A DNA stretch of 14,497 nt, from NCBI GenBank assembly GCA_041908765.1, contig JAYREU010000038.1:1-14497 (forward strand), written 5' to 3'. Shown here in pieces: positions 8,643 through 14,497 of the stretch (positions within the stretch are counted from its first letter, which is position 1; every line of letters begins with the position of its first letter). The notes beneath the pieces are model-generated. The model saw only the letters and a list, made by a program, of their open reading frames with translations. It had not been told where the DNA came from and made no database searches. This stretch comes from CAYUST01 sp041908765. Its GTDB lineage: Bacteria; Patescibacteriota; Gracilibacteria; Absconditabacterales; Absconditicoccaceae. A program made the translations under genes and the position numbers.

Positions 8643-9089
8643 TTATGCCATCAAGGAAGTAAGAATACGATTGAGCTCTGCACCATCGATTTGCTCGCCG
8701 TGCGTTTGCATCATAGCTCCTATAATTTTGCCTCTACCGGTACGGAGATCATCTATACCAAGTTCTTGTTGTTTCGCAGCGATAAGCGCTCTGAGTTGGG
8801 TTTCATCTAACTGAGTTGGCAAATAGGCTTGGATAATCTGAATCTTGGCGTTTTCTTCATCTATACCAGCCTGGTCGCCTGCTTTCTCGAGATAGACGAG
8901 TGATTCTTGTCTCGATTTGATCTCTTTTTTGATAATCTTACATACTTCTGCATCATCTGGATCCTGGTGCAGTTCTATTTTCTTATTCTTGATAGCAGCT
9001 AGGATAAAGTTGAGAATCTCTTTTTTGGAGACCTCTTTCGCTTTCATAGCTTGTATATAATCAGCCAGTAGGCGTTCTGTCAATGACAT
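8643..9089 (-). CDS. yqeY: GatB/YqeY domain protein
   Basis: 148 residues from ATG 9087-9089 (MSLTERLLAD) to TAA 8643-8645. A longer in-frame extension to 9137 was rejected because it adds a hydrophobic stretch foreign to the family. The protein matches YqeY over its whole length, with the typical KxxILxFILAAIKNKKIE opening, EIKSRQESLVYLEKAG, AYLPTQLDETQL and the GKIIGAMM...DGAELNRILTSLM tail. The family is the tRNA-binding helical domain related to the GatB C-terminus; its cellular role is not settled. It normally sits next to rpsU or dnaG in other bacteria, whereas here it heads an apparent operon with a secretion pilin. No UGA is used. A promoter lies at 9171-9198. Confidence 0.95.
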   Translation of the reverse strand: MSLTERLLADYIQAMKAKEVSKKEILNFILAAIKNKKIELHQDPDDAEVCKIIKKEIKSRQESLVYLEKAGDQAGIDEENAKIQIIQAYLPTQLDETQLRALIAAKQQELGIDDLRTGRGKIIGAMMQTHGEQIDGAELNRILTSLMA

Positions 9090-9170
9090 GGGACACAAAA
9101 TAAGGAAAATGAAAGCGACTAAGCAAGGGAAATTCAACCAAATCGGACATTGCTAGTCATAAGTACTTTG

Positions 9171-9198
9171 AGTATAGCGAAACTCCAAAAAAAAGCAA
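9171..9198 (-). promoter_or_regulatory. Promoter of the yqeY-pilin unit
   Basis: Minus strand: -35 TTGCTT (9193-9198), 16-base spacer, -10 TATACT (9171-9176). The -35 box and spacer lie in the T-tract that follows the hairpin at 9199-9215. The predicted transcript start is about 75 bases before the yqeY ATG. Confidence 0.7.
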
Positions 9199-9215
9199 GG
9201 AGTTTGCCAAACTCC
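9187..9215 (-). terminator. Small hairpin with T-tract upstream of yqeY
   Basis: On the minus strand GGAGTTT-GGC-AAACTCC forms a 7-bp stem, followed by TTGC and eight T. It looks like an intrinsic terminator with a displaced T-run. It overlaps the yqeY promoter, and a stronger terminator lies only about 100 bases upstream at 9308-9336. Confidence 0.55.
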
Positions 9216-9307
9216 GTTTCTCATCATCTAGACATATGTAAAAATGAAGGTATTCATGTGAAACGTCCAACAGTTTGTCATCTACGGTAAGCCTAAAAGA
9301 GAAGACA

Positions 9308-9336
9308 TAAAAGGGGCTCGCAGTATGCGAGCCCCT
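9308..9336 (-). terminator. Intrinsic terminator after the 9375-9797 gene
   Basis: A perfect 11-bp stem AGGGGCTCGCA / TGCGAGCCCCT with a 3-base loop (9312-9336), GC-rich against its surroundings, followed on the minus strand by TTTATG. It lies 39 bases past the stop of the preceding gene. Eight A precede it on the minus-strand complement, giving a bidirectional look, but there is no plus-strand gene to terminate. Between it and the next hairpin (9216-9311) I see no gene. Confidence 0.8.
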
Positions 9337-9374
9337 AAAAAAAATATGAGAATGAATTACCAAAACTTACTAAT

Positions 9375-9797
9375 TTACACCAACAACTCTCCCAAACGAT
9401 CACATACCGGCTCAAGAGCTGCTATGCTCACGTAGTAGAATTGTTTTTTTCTTCCCTCATGGATACGAGTAATGGATTTGGTATATACGACTTCTCGCAA
9501 CCAAAGTACAGCTCTTCTCAGCTTATCATAACATTTTTGATACGCTTGGAAGACCTCCTTCTTCTCCAAAAGATGAAAGAATTTCCTGATAATGTTGCGC
9601 AAAGGGCGCCTGGAAATAGCATCTCTTTGATTTTCTATATCACGTTCTTGACTCATCATGTCGCGCAACGAGAGATAGGTATCAAAAAGTTTTTGTTTGA
9701 GCATTTCCTCTGGAGTAGACGTAGGTACCGTTGGTAAACTTACTTCAAGTAAAGTCGCCTCTGGCAAACTTACTCCTGACAAACTTTCATTTTTCAT
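9375..9797 (-). CDS. Helical hypothetical protein (140 aa)
   Basis: From ATG 9795-9797 (MKNESLSG) to TAA 9375-9377. The frame stays open upstream to beyond 9940, but that part runs through the terminator at 9914-9937, so the ATG is preferred; a TTG at 9863 is an alternative that would add a very basic stretch. After a 25-residue Ser/Leu/Pro-rich lead the protein looks mainly helical and charged (EEMLKQKLFDTYLSLRDM, RRPLRNIIRKFFHLLEKKE, YQKCYDKLRRAVLWLREV). It ends in a compact segment, KKQFYYVSIAALEPVCDRLG. There is no signal peptide, membrane helix or known catalytic motif. It is bracketed by terminators on both sides and is therefore probably monocistronic. Family not recognised; no UGA used. 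Confidence 0.7.
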   Translation of the reverse strand: MKNESLSGVSLPEATLLEVSLPTVPTSTPEEMLKQKLFDTYLSLRDMMSQERDIENQRDAISRRPLRNIIRKFFHLLEKKEVFQAYQKCYDKLRRAVLWLREVVYTKSITRIHEGRKKQFYYVSIAALEPVCDRLGELLV

Positions 9798-9913
9798 AAA
9801 ATTTTGATTTTGTGTAGTTTTCTTTAATCTCTTTTTGAGCTTTTGCAAGAGGAAACGAGGCAAAAATGGATTTTTGGTAAAAATTATTCTTTTAGGTTTA
9901 TTTTTTCTTAAAG

Positions 9914-9937
9914 AAAAAAACTGCTGATACAGCAGTT
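9914..9937 (-). terminator. Intrinsic terminator after the 9958-10275 gene
   Basis: Minus strand: AACTGCTG-TAT-CAGCAGTT, an 8-bp perfect stem with a 3-base loop, followed by a run of T (9914-9920 as A on the plus strand). It lies 20 bases past the stop of the upstream gene. Confidence 0.85.
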
Positions 9938-9957
9938 CTTTATGTCAAAGCATATGC

Positions 9958-10275
9958 TTATGACTCTGTTTTGGGAAGGTGCGACTTTAGTCGGATGATC
10001 TCCTCTGCAAGTTGTTTCTCCATAGCATGCAGCAAAAGTGCAGAGTGCGATGAAGGAGGGTTGTTTCTCAACTCGCTGAGACGTTGCTCGAGCTCTTCAA
10101 TATGCGCCTGCAGTTTGACAGGATCTGCAACTAGCGAAGCCTCTCCTTTCAATCGCATAATTTCACGTTGATCAGCACACGGTGCGAAACAGAATTGTGA
10201 GCGTCCACTACCAGACTCTATGTCATGCAGACACTGGCAAAAGAGCTTTTTTGTTGTTATTGTTTTTCCGAACAT
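9958..10275 (-). CDS. Small coiled-coil hypothetical protein with Cys cluster
   Basis: 105 residues from ATG 10273-10275 to TAA 9958-9960. The first 35 residues hold four Cys (KKLFCQCLHDIES...FCFAPCAD), arranged CxC and CxxxC, which could bind a metal or form disulfides. The rest is a predicted coiled coil: QAHIEELEQRLSELRNN, then MEKQLAEEIIRLKSHL. No signal peptide is visible, so it is probably cytoplasmic. It has a good promoter (10296-10323) and its own terminator (9914-9937), so it is a single-gene transcript, divergent from the 10446 gene. No UGA codon. Not a recognised family; a small regulatory or scaffolding protein is possible but unproven. Confidence 0.72.
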   Translation of the reverse strand: MFGKTITTKKLFCQCLHDIESGSGRSQFCFAPCADQREIMRLKGEASLVADPVKLQAHIEELEQRLSELRNNPPSSHSALLLHAMEKQLAEEIIRLKSHLPKTES

Positions 10276-10295
10276 ACATTTTATTTTATGAGTAA

Positions 10296-10323
10296 TTTAT
10301 ATATAGCTAATTCTGTATGTCAA
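10296..10323 (-). promoter_or_regulatory. Consensus promoter of the coiled-coil protein gene
   Basis: Minus strand: -35 TTGACA (10318-10323), 16-base spacer, -10 TATAAA (10296-10301). This is the closest match to the sigma-70 consensus in the window. The predicted leader is about 15 bases. Confidence 0.75.
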
Positions 10324-10356
10324 GTACAAAGATAGTTCTAAGATACTCCTCAAAAT

Positions 10357-10385
10357 TTGCTTTATGCGCCCCGCTCGTTTATACT
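10357..10385 (+). promoter_or_regulatory. Promoter of the 10446 gene
   Basis: Plus strand: -35 TTGCTT (10357-10362), 17-base spacer, -10 TATACT (10380-10385). It is divergent from the promoter at 10296-10323. The predicted leader is about 50 bases, with no Shine-Dalgarno sequence before the ATG at 10446. Confidence 0.7.
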
Positions 10386-10445
10386 TTAAAAGAAATCATC
10401 CTTATTTTGAGTATTTGCATATTTGTTTATTTGTCTCTTTGACTC

Positions 10446-11162
10446 ATGCCTTCAGTAAATGAACTGCGTGATCATGCAACTGACCTTCTCAATGAAGTGT
10501 ATGGTACATGACGACAGTATACGTGAATTATCAAATATGCTTGATTGCAGACATCTGTTTCTGTTTCACAGAGAACAAAACAAGCAATTCAAGAACTACT
10601 CGCCCTGACTGAGCAAGAAGAAAAGGAAGATCGCGTAGAGATATTTTCCGACTCAGTCAAAGGGTTGCTTGTCTTCGCTTGAAATGCGAGGGAGAAACAA
10701 ACATTTGGGTCATATTTGCTAGAACAACTTTGCAAACATATCGACAAACAAGCTGTGCCTTTGGACACGCTACGAGAGAGAGGAGAACTACTCAAATTGC
10801 TAAATACCAAACCGAAGCCTGGAGACTATGATGTTTCCATCTGATTAGTGTCACCTACCAAACAGTTACAAGATCTAGCATATATCAAGTGGACACAAGT
10901 TCGTGACTTAGTCACTCCCAGCAAAGATACTCCTTTACATGAAAGGCTCATTGCTATGTGTCGAGTTTCCAATAGACAAGAGAAAGAAATCGTTCACCTC
11001 AATGGTGAAGAACGAGAGAGAGTGGATGAGCCAGTAGACACTAATGTAGAAATTATCAATTATATTTTACGTCTTGCGGAACTCGAAGCTCCCGCAGAGA
11101 TAGTATCTTGGCTTCCAAATCATCTGAGCGATATGAAATTGCGTAAGAAAAAAGATACGTAG
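10446..11162 (+). CDS. Hypothetical protein with five recoded UGA codons (238 aa)
   Basis: From ATG 10446 (MPSVNELRDH) to TAG 11160-11162. Five UGA codons are read as Gly (10509, 10524, 10542, 10680, 10842); under the standard code only the last 104 codons would be called. The reading is supported by the promoter at 10357-10385, by amino-acid composition that stays uniform across every UGA, and by the absence of UAA or UAG for 238 codons. The protein is soluble and mostly helical: an N-terminal helix pair (ELRDHATDLLNEVYG), a charged region (ELLALTEQEEKEDRVE), a middle KQTFGSYLLEQLCKHIDKQ and a C-terminal part (NVEIINYILRLAELEAPAEI...HLSDMKLRKKK) ending basic. No signal peptide or catalytic motif is visible, and I do not recognise the family. 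It converges on the DsbA-like gene with a 21-base gap. Confidence 0.82.
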
Positions 11163-11183
11163 TCATAAACTATTTTAAACAAT

Positions 11184-12365
11184 CTAACAATCTCAGCCTA
11201 ATCACACTACACAATTTTCAGTTGGCGGTTTGCCTCTCTCAGGACATTTATCAGAATACATACACGACATATCTGTCACAGCATTAAGTTGTAACTTTAT
11301 TTGTTCTTCAGTTTCTGCACCGTATGATATTAGTATACGATCTAGGTCGCTAAACTCATACGATATAAAATCTACCTTGGGTTCATCATTCACAAAGAAC
11401 TTGAGTGTTTTGGTAGCGTCAGAACAATACTTTTCGCCGGTATCAAGTTGCAAGCAATTTTGCGTGATAATTACTCATAAGGATGCAAAAAAGTCAGCGA
11501 GTGTTTTTTTGGTAAGATGTTTATGGATATTGTTGCCATTATTATCATGGAGGTGTTGTTCACTGCTCAGCTCTTTACCTGTTGTTGATTGATAGCGATC
11601 ATCACTAAAATCTATTTCTTTATTATCAACAAATATCTTATAATCTGCATGCTCATGTACCTTAGCTCCCCTGGGTACTCTTGGGTTTTTCAGTATTTCC
11701 GCTTGTATCAGTGTCCTAAATTCATCGAGACTTCTTGGGTTTTGTATCCTTTGTCCGTTGAGGAAGAAAGAGGGTGTTCACGTTACTCATAAAGAAGCCC
11801 CCTCACCTTTATGCTTTGCAATTTTTGATCTAACTTTTTCGGACGATACATCAATTTTGAATTGCTCCATATTTAAACCTATTTGTTCTGCATACTTCAC
11901 AAAAATTTCTTTATCTTCTTTATTTCTTTCTCCCCATATACCTTGAGTCTCAAATAGCAGATCATGCATCTCTCGAAATTTACCTTGTTTCCCAGCAGCT
12001 TCAACTGCACTTGCTGCAGTTATAGAATTGCGGTGCCCAGGCAATGGGTAGTAACGAACGACTACTTGTAGATCTCATGAATATTCTTCAACTAATTGCT
12101 TAACAATTGGATAGTTTGCTTTACATGCCTCGCACTCGAAATCTAAATATTCGATAAGCACAACATTACCTGACGCATTTCACTTAGTTCGATCATCAGA
12201 TCTAATTTCAAATGGATTACTCTGCTCAGACGAAGTGGGTAAGAAAATATAGCCTACTACGAGAAGTGAAATAATTCAAAGCACTCGACCGATTGTAGTT
12301 CTTAGATTGCGTCTTTTATTTGCCTCATGACGAAGCCTTCTTTTACGTTGCGTATTTGATTCCAT
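11184..12365 (-). CDS. Membrane-anchored DsbA-like thioredoxin fused to a His-rich C-terminal domain
   Basis: 393 residues from ATG 12363-12365 to TAG 11184-11186, with eight UGA codons read as Gly. A very basic N-terminus is followed by one membrane helix (about 24-42). The thioredoxin-like domain (about 50-225; DsbA/Thioredoxin_4 type) contains the redox motif C78-E-A-C81 and, near its end, GVTGTPSFFLNG with cis-Pro198; both glycines before the Pro are UGA codons. Beyond it, a domain of about 160 residues carries HEH (237-239), HLH (271-273) and HKH (281-283), then LADFFASLGVI and several Cys (ITQNCL, EKYC, MSCMYSDKC, ENCVVGLGDC). I recall this HxH region from CPR and archaeal secreted proteins; metal binding is inferred. 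The domain likely acts outside the membrane in disulfide formation or exchange. It lies 59 bases after the cupredoxin gene on the same strand. Confidence 0.9.
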
Positions 12366-12424
12366 GTATTGAAATAACTCTACTAAAATTAATGTCTGCA
12401 AAAATTCACACTTTGGCAATTAGT

Positions 12425-12847
12425 TTATGTTCAAGATGCTTTGACTATTATCTCACCCTGTTTCATACCCATAGACGTACAAATTACAGGATAAGTACCT
12501 ACTTTTGCATTTGCTACTTTGATAGTGAAAGTTTCTCATGCTTTTATATTCCATACCTCGCTTCACAAAGTAGGAACTGTAGCAGCGAACATACATCCTA
12601 TGCCATTTGATTGAGGAGTAACTTTGATCTCATAGTTTTTCCCTTCTTCGAGGGTAATTTGATTTGGAACTAAGTTTCTTCAATCATGACCTGCTTCAAT
12701 AACTTGAATATCATTATTGTTTCAGACGGAAGGCATATTAATTAGTTGAGAATCCTCTCCTCTCAATTTTCCTCAAATAGTGTACCAGGCAACACATAAA
12801 ATTACAATTGCACCGCAAATGCTTACGTACAGATTAGTTTTTGACAT
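12425..12847 (-). CDS. Membrane-anchored cupredoxin-like copper protein
   Basis: 140 residues from ATG 12845-12847 to TAA 12425-12427, with six UGA codons read as Gly, 6 of 16 Gly positions. Under the standard code no fragment of it stands out. Residues 7-23 form a single N-terminal membrane helix. The rest is a cupredoxin-type beta-barrel: GRNLVPNQITLEEGKNYEIK, NGIGCMF (C85), VPTLGSEVWNIKAGETFTIK, GTYPVICTSMGMKQGEIIV (C123, M126, M128). The GC and CxxMGMxxGxI pattern matches cupredoxin domains found alone or fused to copper-transport ATPases, where Cys and Met bind Cu(I). The protein probably sits on the outer face of the membrane and binds or passes on copper. A TACATT -10-like box lies 5 bases before the ATG, so a leaderless transcript is possible. 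Confidence 0.9.
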
Positions 12848-12908
12848 GAACGAATGTAGAAAATGACATAAAAAAGAATCTACCTATATGCAGTAGAGAA
12901 AGTGTCAT

Positions 12909-12920
12909 ATGTTTCGATGT
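12909..12920. repeat. 12-base repeat upstream of the cupredoxin gene
   Basis: ATGTTTCGATGT occurs here, about 60 bases before the cupredoxin ATG, and again at 13402-13413, about 50 bases before the His/Cys-rich gene's ATG. On the coding strand it reads ACATCGAAACAT, itself ACAT-N4-ACAT. It could be a shared operator. Confidence 0.45.
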
Positions 12921-12921
12921 C

Positions 12922-13353
12922 TTATTCCAATAGTTTTACAACTCATATGTATTGCGATGTATACGCAACCAAATATAGCTGATCATCTTGTTTATTTGTA
13001 GCATATATGCGAGTTTCTATTTCTTCATGAGGAGTAGTTGTCTTAACTAAGACGAAAGGTATATGCAGTTTTATAGATCTTGGTCAATTATAAGATGATA
13101 CGTCCATGTATATGGTATAATCATCCATACATATTTCAAAACAATCATGTTCATATGGAGTATGTTTATGGTCATCTTCAACATCTTCTTCTGGATGCAA
13201 ATCACTTGCACACACACATTGCAGTACATTTTCCTCTACTTCATGCGTAAGTTCCATGACCAATGCATGGGCAAAAACACAGCTACTAATTACATAGCAG
13301 ATACACAAGAAAAGTGAGAATAATGTTTTGATTTTTTGAATAGGAGATATCAT
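12922..13353 (-). CDS. Secreted His/Cys/acidic-rich hypothetical protein
   Basis: 143 residues from ATG 13351-13353 (MISPIQKIKT) to TAA 12922-12924, with two UGA codons read as Gly (13084, 12943). An ATG five codons upstream was rejected because it lies inside the -10 box. Residues 1-30 form a signal peptide (KIKTLFSLFLCICYVISSCVFAHA), cut probably after AHA; the Cys at 25 also makes a lipoprotein anchor conceivable. The mature start is crowded with potential metal ligands: LQCVCASDLHPEEDVEDDHKHTPYEHDCFEICMDD written in parts is CVC (47-49 region), DDHKH, YEHDCFEIC. The C-terminal half is beta-rich (IKLHIPFVLVK, IETRIYATN, LYLVAYTSQY). No family recognised. A metal-binding extracytoplasmic role is inferred from composition and from the adjacent cupredoxin. 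Confidence 0.8.
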
Positions 13354-13359
13354 TAGTGC

Positions 13360-13387
13360 AATATACATACATCAAACATAAAAGCAA
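13360..13387 (-). promoter_or_regulatory. Promoter of the His/Cys-rich gene, probably leaderless
   Basis: Minus strand: -35 TTGCTT (13382-13387), 16-base spacer, -10 TATATT (13360-13365). Only six bases separate the -10 box from the ATG at 13353, so transcription should begin at or next to the start codon. Confidence 0.65.
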
Positions 13388-13401
13388 CAATAATCACTTT
13401 C

Positions 13402-13413
13402 ATGTTTCGATGT
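13402..13413. repeat. 12-base repeat upstream of the His/Cys-rich gene
   Basis: Second copy of ATGTTTCGATGT (see 12909-12920), placed just upstream of the -35 box at 13382-13387, a position suited to an activator or upstream operator. Confidence 0.45.
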
Positions 13414-13435
13414 TTCAAAATAGTCGCAAAAGCAA

Positions 13436-14497
13436 CTATCCAACTAAACTATTTTCTTCAAACCACTCTGCAATCTTCCTATCATCTCTGAGATGAGGGA
13501 GTTTTTTTTGTGGATCAAATCCTGGTTGTGCTTGCATATATCATGAACAAGATCAAGGCTTCAGCACGCGGATTTGCAAGGGAAGTAATGTTCATGCTTG
13601 TCTCAAATCACGATAGTATTCATTTTTTTGTTGGAGAGCCACATCCATTGCGTGGCATGCAGCAGCAAGTTGTTCACCTGTGGGCAAGGTAGTGCCAGAA
13701 AGTTCAACAAACCATTCATGATATTGTTCACCATCCGTATGTGGTGCGACCGTATATTCTTCGATCAATACACCATGCTGATTTGCTATCTCTGCCAAAC
13801 TCTGAATTTCTGGTTCGATGACATGTTCTCCAAATGCGCTGATAAAATTTCATGTCCTACCAGAGAACTTGATGCGATATGGATTGAGTGAAGTAAAGGT
13901 GACCACATCTCCAATTTCGTATCATCGCAAACCTGCGTTCGTATTGAGAATCAATGCATAAGGTTTACCGATTTCAATTTCTCCCAACCATAATCTGCGA
14001 TGCTGAGGAGTTAATTCACCATGAGCATAATCTTCTAAAGGTATAAACTCAAAAAAGATCCCCTTGTGTGTTTGGAGAAGCATCCCGTTATGTTGCTCAT
14101 TGAGCGGATAGTGGGTATCCTGGTAAGCAATAAATCCTTCCGAGGCAGGATACGTCTCGACACAAGGTAATGTTGGGTCACCCAGTAATCTCATCAACTC
14201 TGCCTTGTATGGAGCAGGATTAACACCTCAAATCACTAACATTGATAAGTTGGGGAGAAGTTCTTTGAGAGTTGCTTTGTTTCATTTAGCCAACATCGCT
14301 TCGATGTAATCTTTGAGATAGGAGGGTATACCTGCTATCATTGTAAGTTGTTTGGGCACTTTGAGATGTTCGTTGGTAATAGCATCAATCTTTGCGCCAA
14401 AATCTTCTATGCAGTTTGTTTTGTATGTTGGTGATTTGGCAAATGCGGAAATCAATGCTGGTGTTTCATTGTGAACAATTCATGAAAGTCTCCCATG
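13436..14497 (-). CDS. GH3-family acyl-adenylate/amidosynthetase-like protein (N-terminus outside window)
   Basis: 353 residues are visible, ending at TAG 13436-13438; the start lies beyond 14497. Eight UGA codons are read as Gly (14480, 14282, 14228, 13922, 13850, 13592, 13553, 13541). GH3 proteins are ANL-superfamily enzymes that adenylate a carboxylic acid and join it to an amine. Conserved GH3 blocks are clear: MLVIGGVNPAPYKAEL, ETYPASEGFIAYQD, KGIFFEFIPLEDY, GKPYALILNTNAGL, GYEIGDVVTFTS, IKFSGRTGNFISAFGEH. A C-terminal lobe follows with QKNEYYRDLRQAG and a conserved-looking end LRDDRKIAEWFEEN. GH3-like proteins of unknown substrate are common in CPR bacteria. A family member is normally about 500 residues, so roughly 150 are missing. 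It is followed by an 82-base gap holding the promoter and 12-base repeat of the next gene. Confidence 0.93.

Noticed and set aside
9157..9363. Minus-strand ORF of 68 codons upstream of yqeY
   Set aside because: It runs through two hairpins and a promoter, has no start context, and is out of frame with yqeY.
11778..11789. UGA read as selenocysteine or tryptophan
   Set aside because: UGA is frequent in nearly every gene and sits at Gly positions; no SECIS-like context was needed, and UGG serves Trp.
12320..12610. Plus-strand ORF opposite the cupredoxin and DsbA genes
   Set aside because: It spans two real genes and their gap on the other strand and is Cys/Tyr/Phe-rich, typical of a shadow.
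13436..14497. Plant-type auxin metabolism
   Set aside because: GH3 is a broad family present in many bacteria; nothing in the sequence indicates auxin as substrate.
1..14497. CRISPR array, tRNA, rRNA, transposase or IS ends
   Set aside because: No regularly spaced repeats, cloverleaf-like CCA-ended segments, rRNA motifs or transposase signatures were seen on either strand.

Overview
The window comes from a bacterium that reads UGA as glycine (translation table 25), which points to the Candidate Phyla Radiation lineages Gracilibacteria (BD1-5/GN02) or Absconditabacteria (SR1). The evidence is internal. About forty in-frame UGA codons fall inside otherwise coherent genes, and many sit where the protein family requires glycine. 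Examples are the LEG-Y motif of MltG, both glycines before the cis-proline of a DsbA-like protein, and the glycine-rich strands of a GH3 protein. UAA and UAG are the only stops used, and UGG still encodes Trp. With the standard code most genes here shatter into fragments. All coordinates below use UGA = Gly. Gene starts show no convincing Shine-Dalgarno sequence, and several promoters have a TTGCTT-like -35 box.

Layout. (1) 1-1600, plus strand: two tandem paralogues built of a GW-containing repeat, then a small charged protein, closed by a strong terminator; none of the three uses UGA. (2) 1637-7124, minus strand: a probable operon reading RNase J, MltG (endolytic transglycosylase), a small membrane-anchored beta-sandwich protein with its own promoter, and a 613-residue surface protein with Ig-like/FN3 modules and two Cys-rich DUF4215-type repeats. 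(3) 7167-7763, plus strand: an O-methyltransferase-like enzyme, divergent from RNase J and overlapping tail-to-tail with the next unit. (4) 7719-9089, minus strand: YqeY, a VirB2/TrbC-like type IV secretion pilin and a small PGEYE-motif protein, driven by a promoter embedded in an upstream terminator. (5) 9375-11162: three unrecognised proteins, two minus and one plus, with clear promoters and terminators. (6) 11184-13353, minus strand: a His/Cys-rich secreted protein, a membrane-anchored cupredoxin and a DsbA-like thioredoxin fused to a His-rich C-terminal domain. (7) 13436-14497, minus strand: the C-terminal part of a GH3-family protein.

The most interesting unit is (6). All three proteins are extracytoplasmic and carry Cys/His/Met metal- or thiol-handling motifs. 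They lie on one strand and use UGA densely, and a 12-base sequence is repeated upstream of two of them. I read it as a candidate periplasmic copper/thiol-redox module; that function is an inference. No rRNA, tRNA, CRISPR array, insertion sequence or origin was found.
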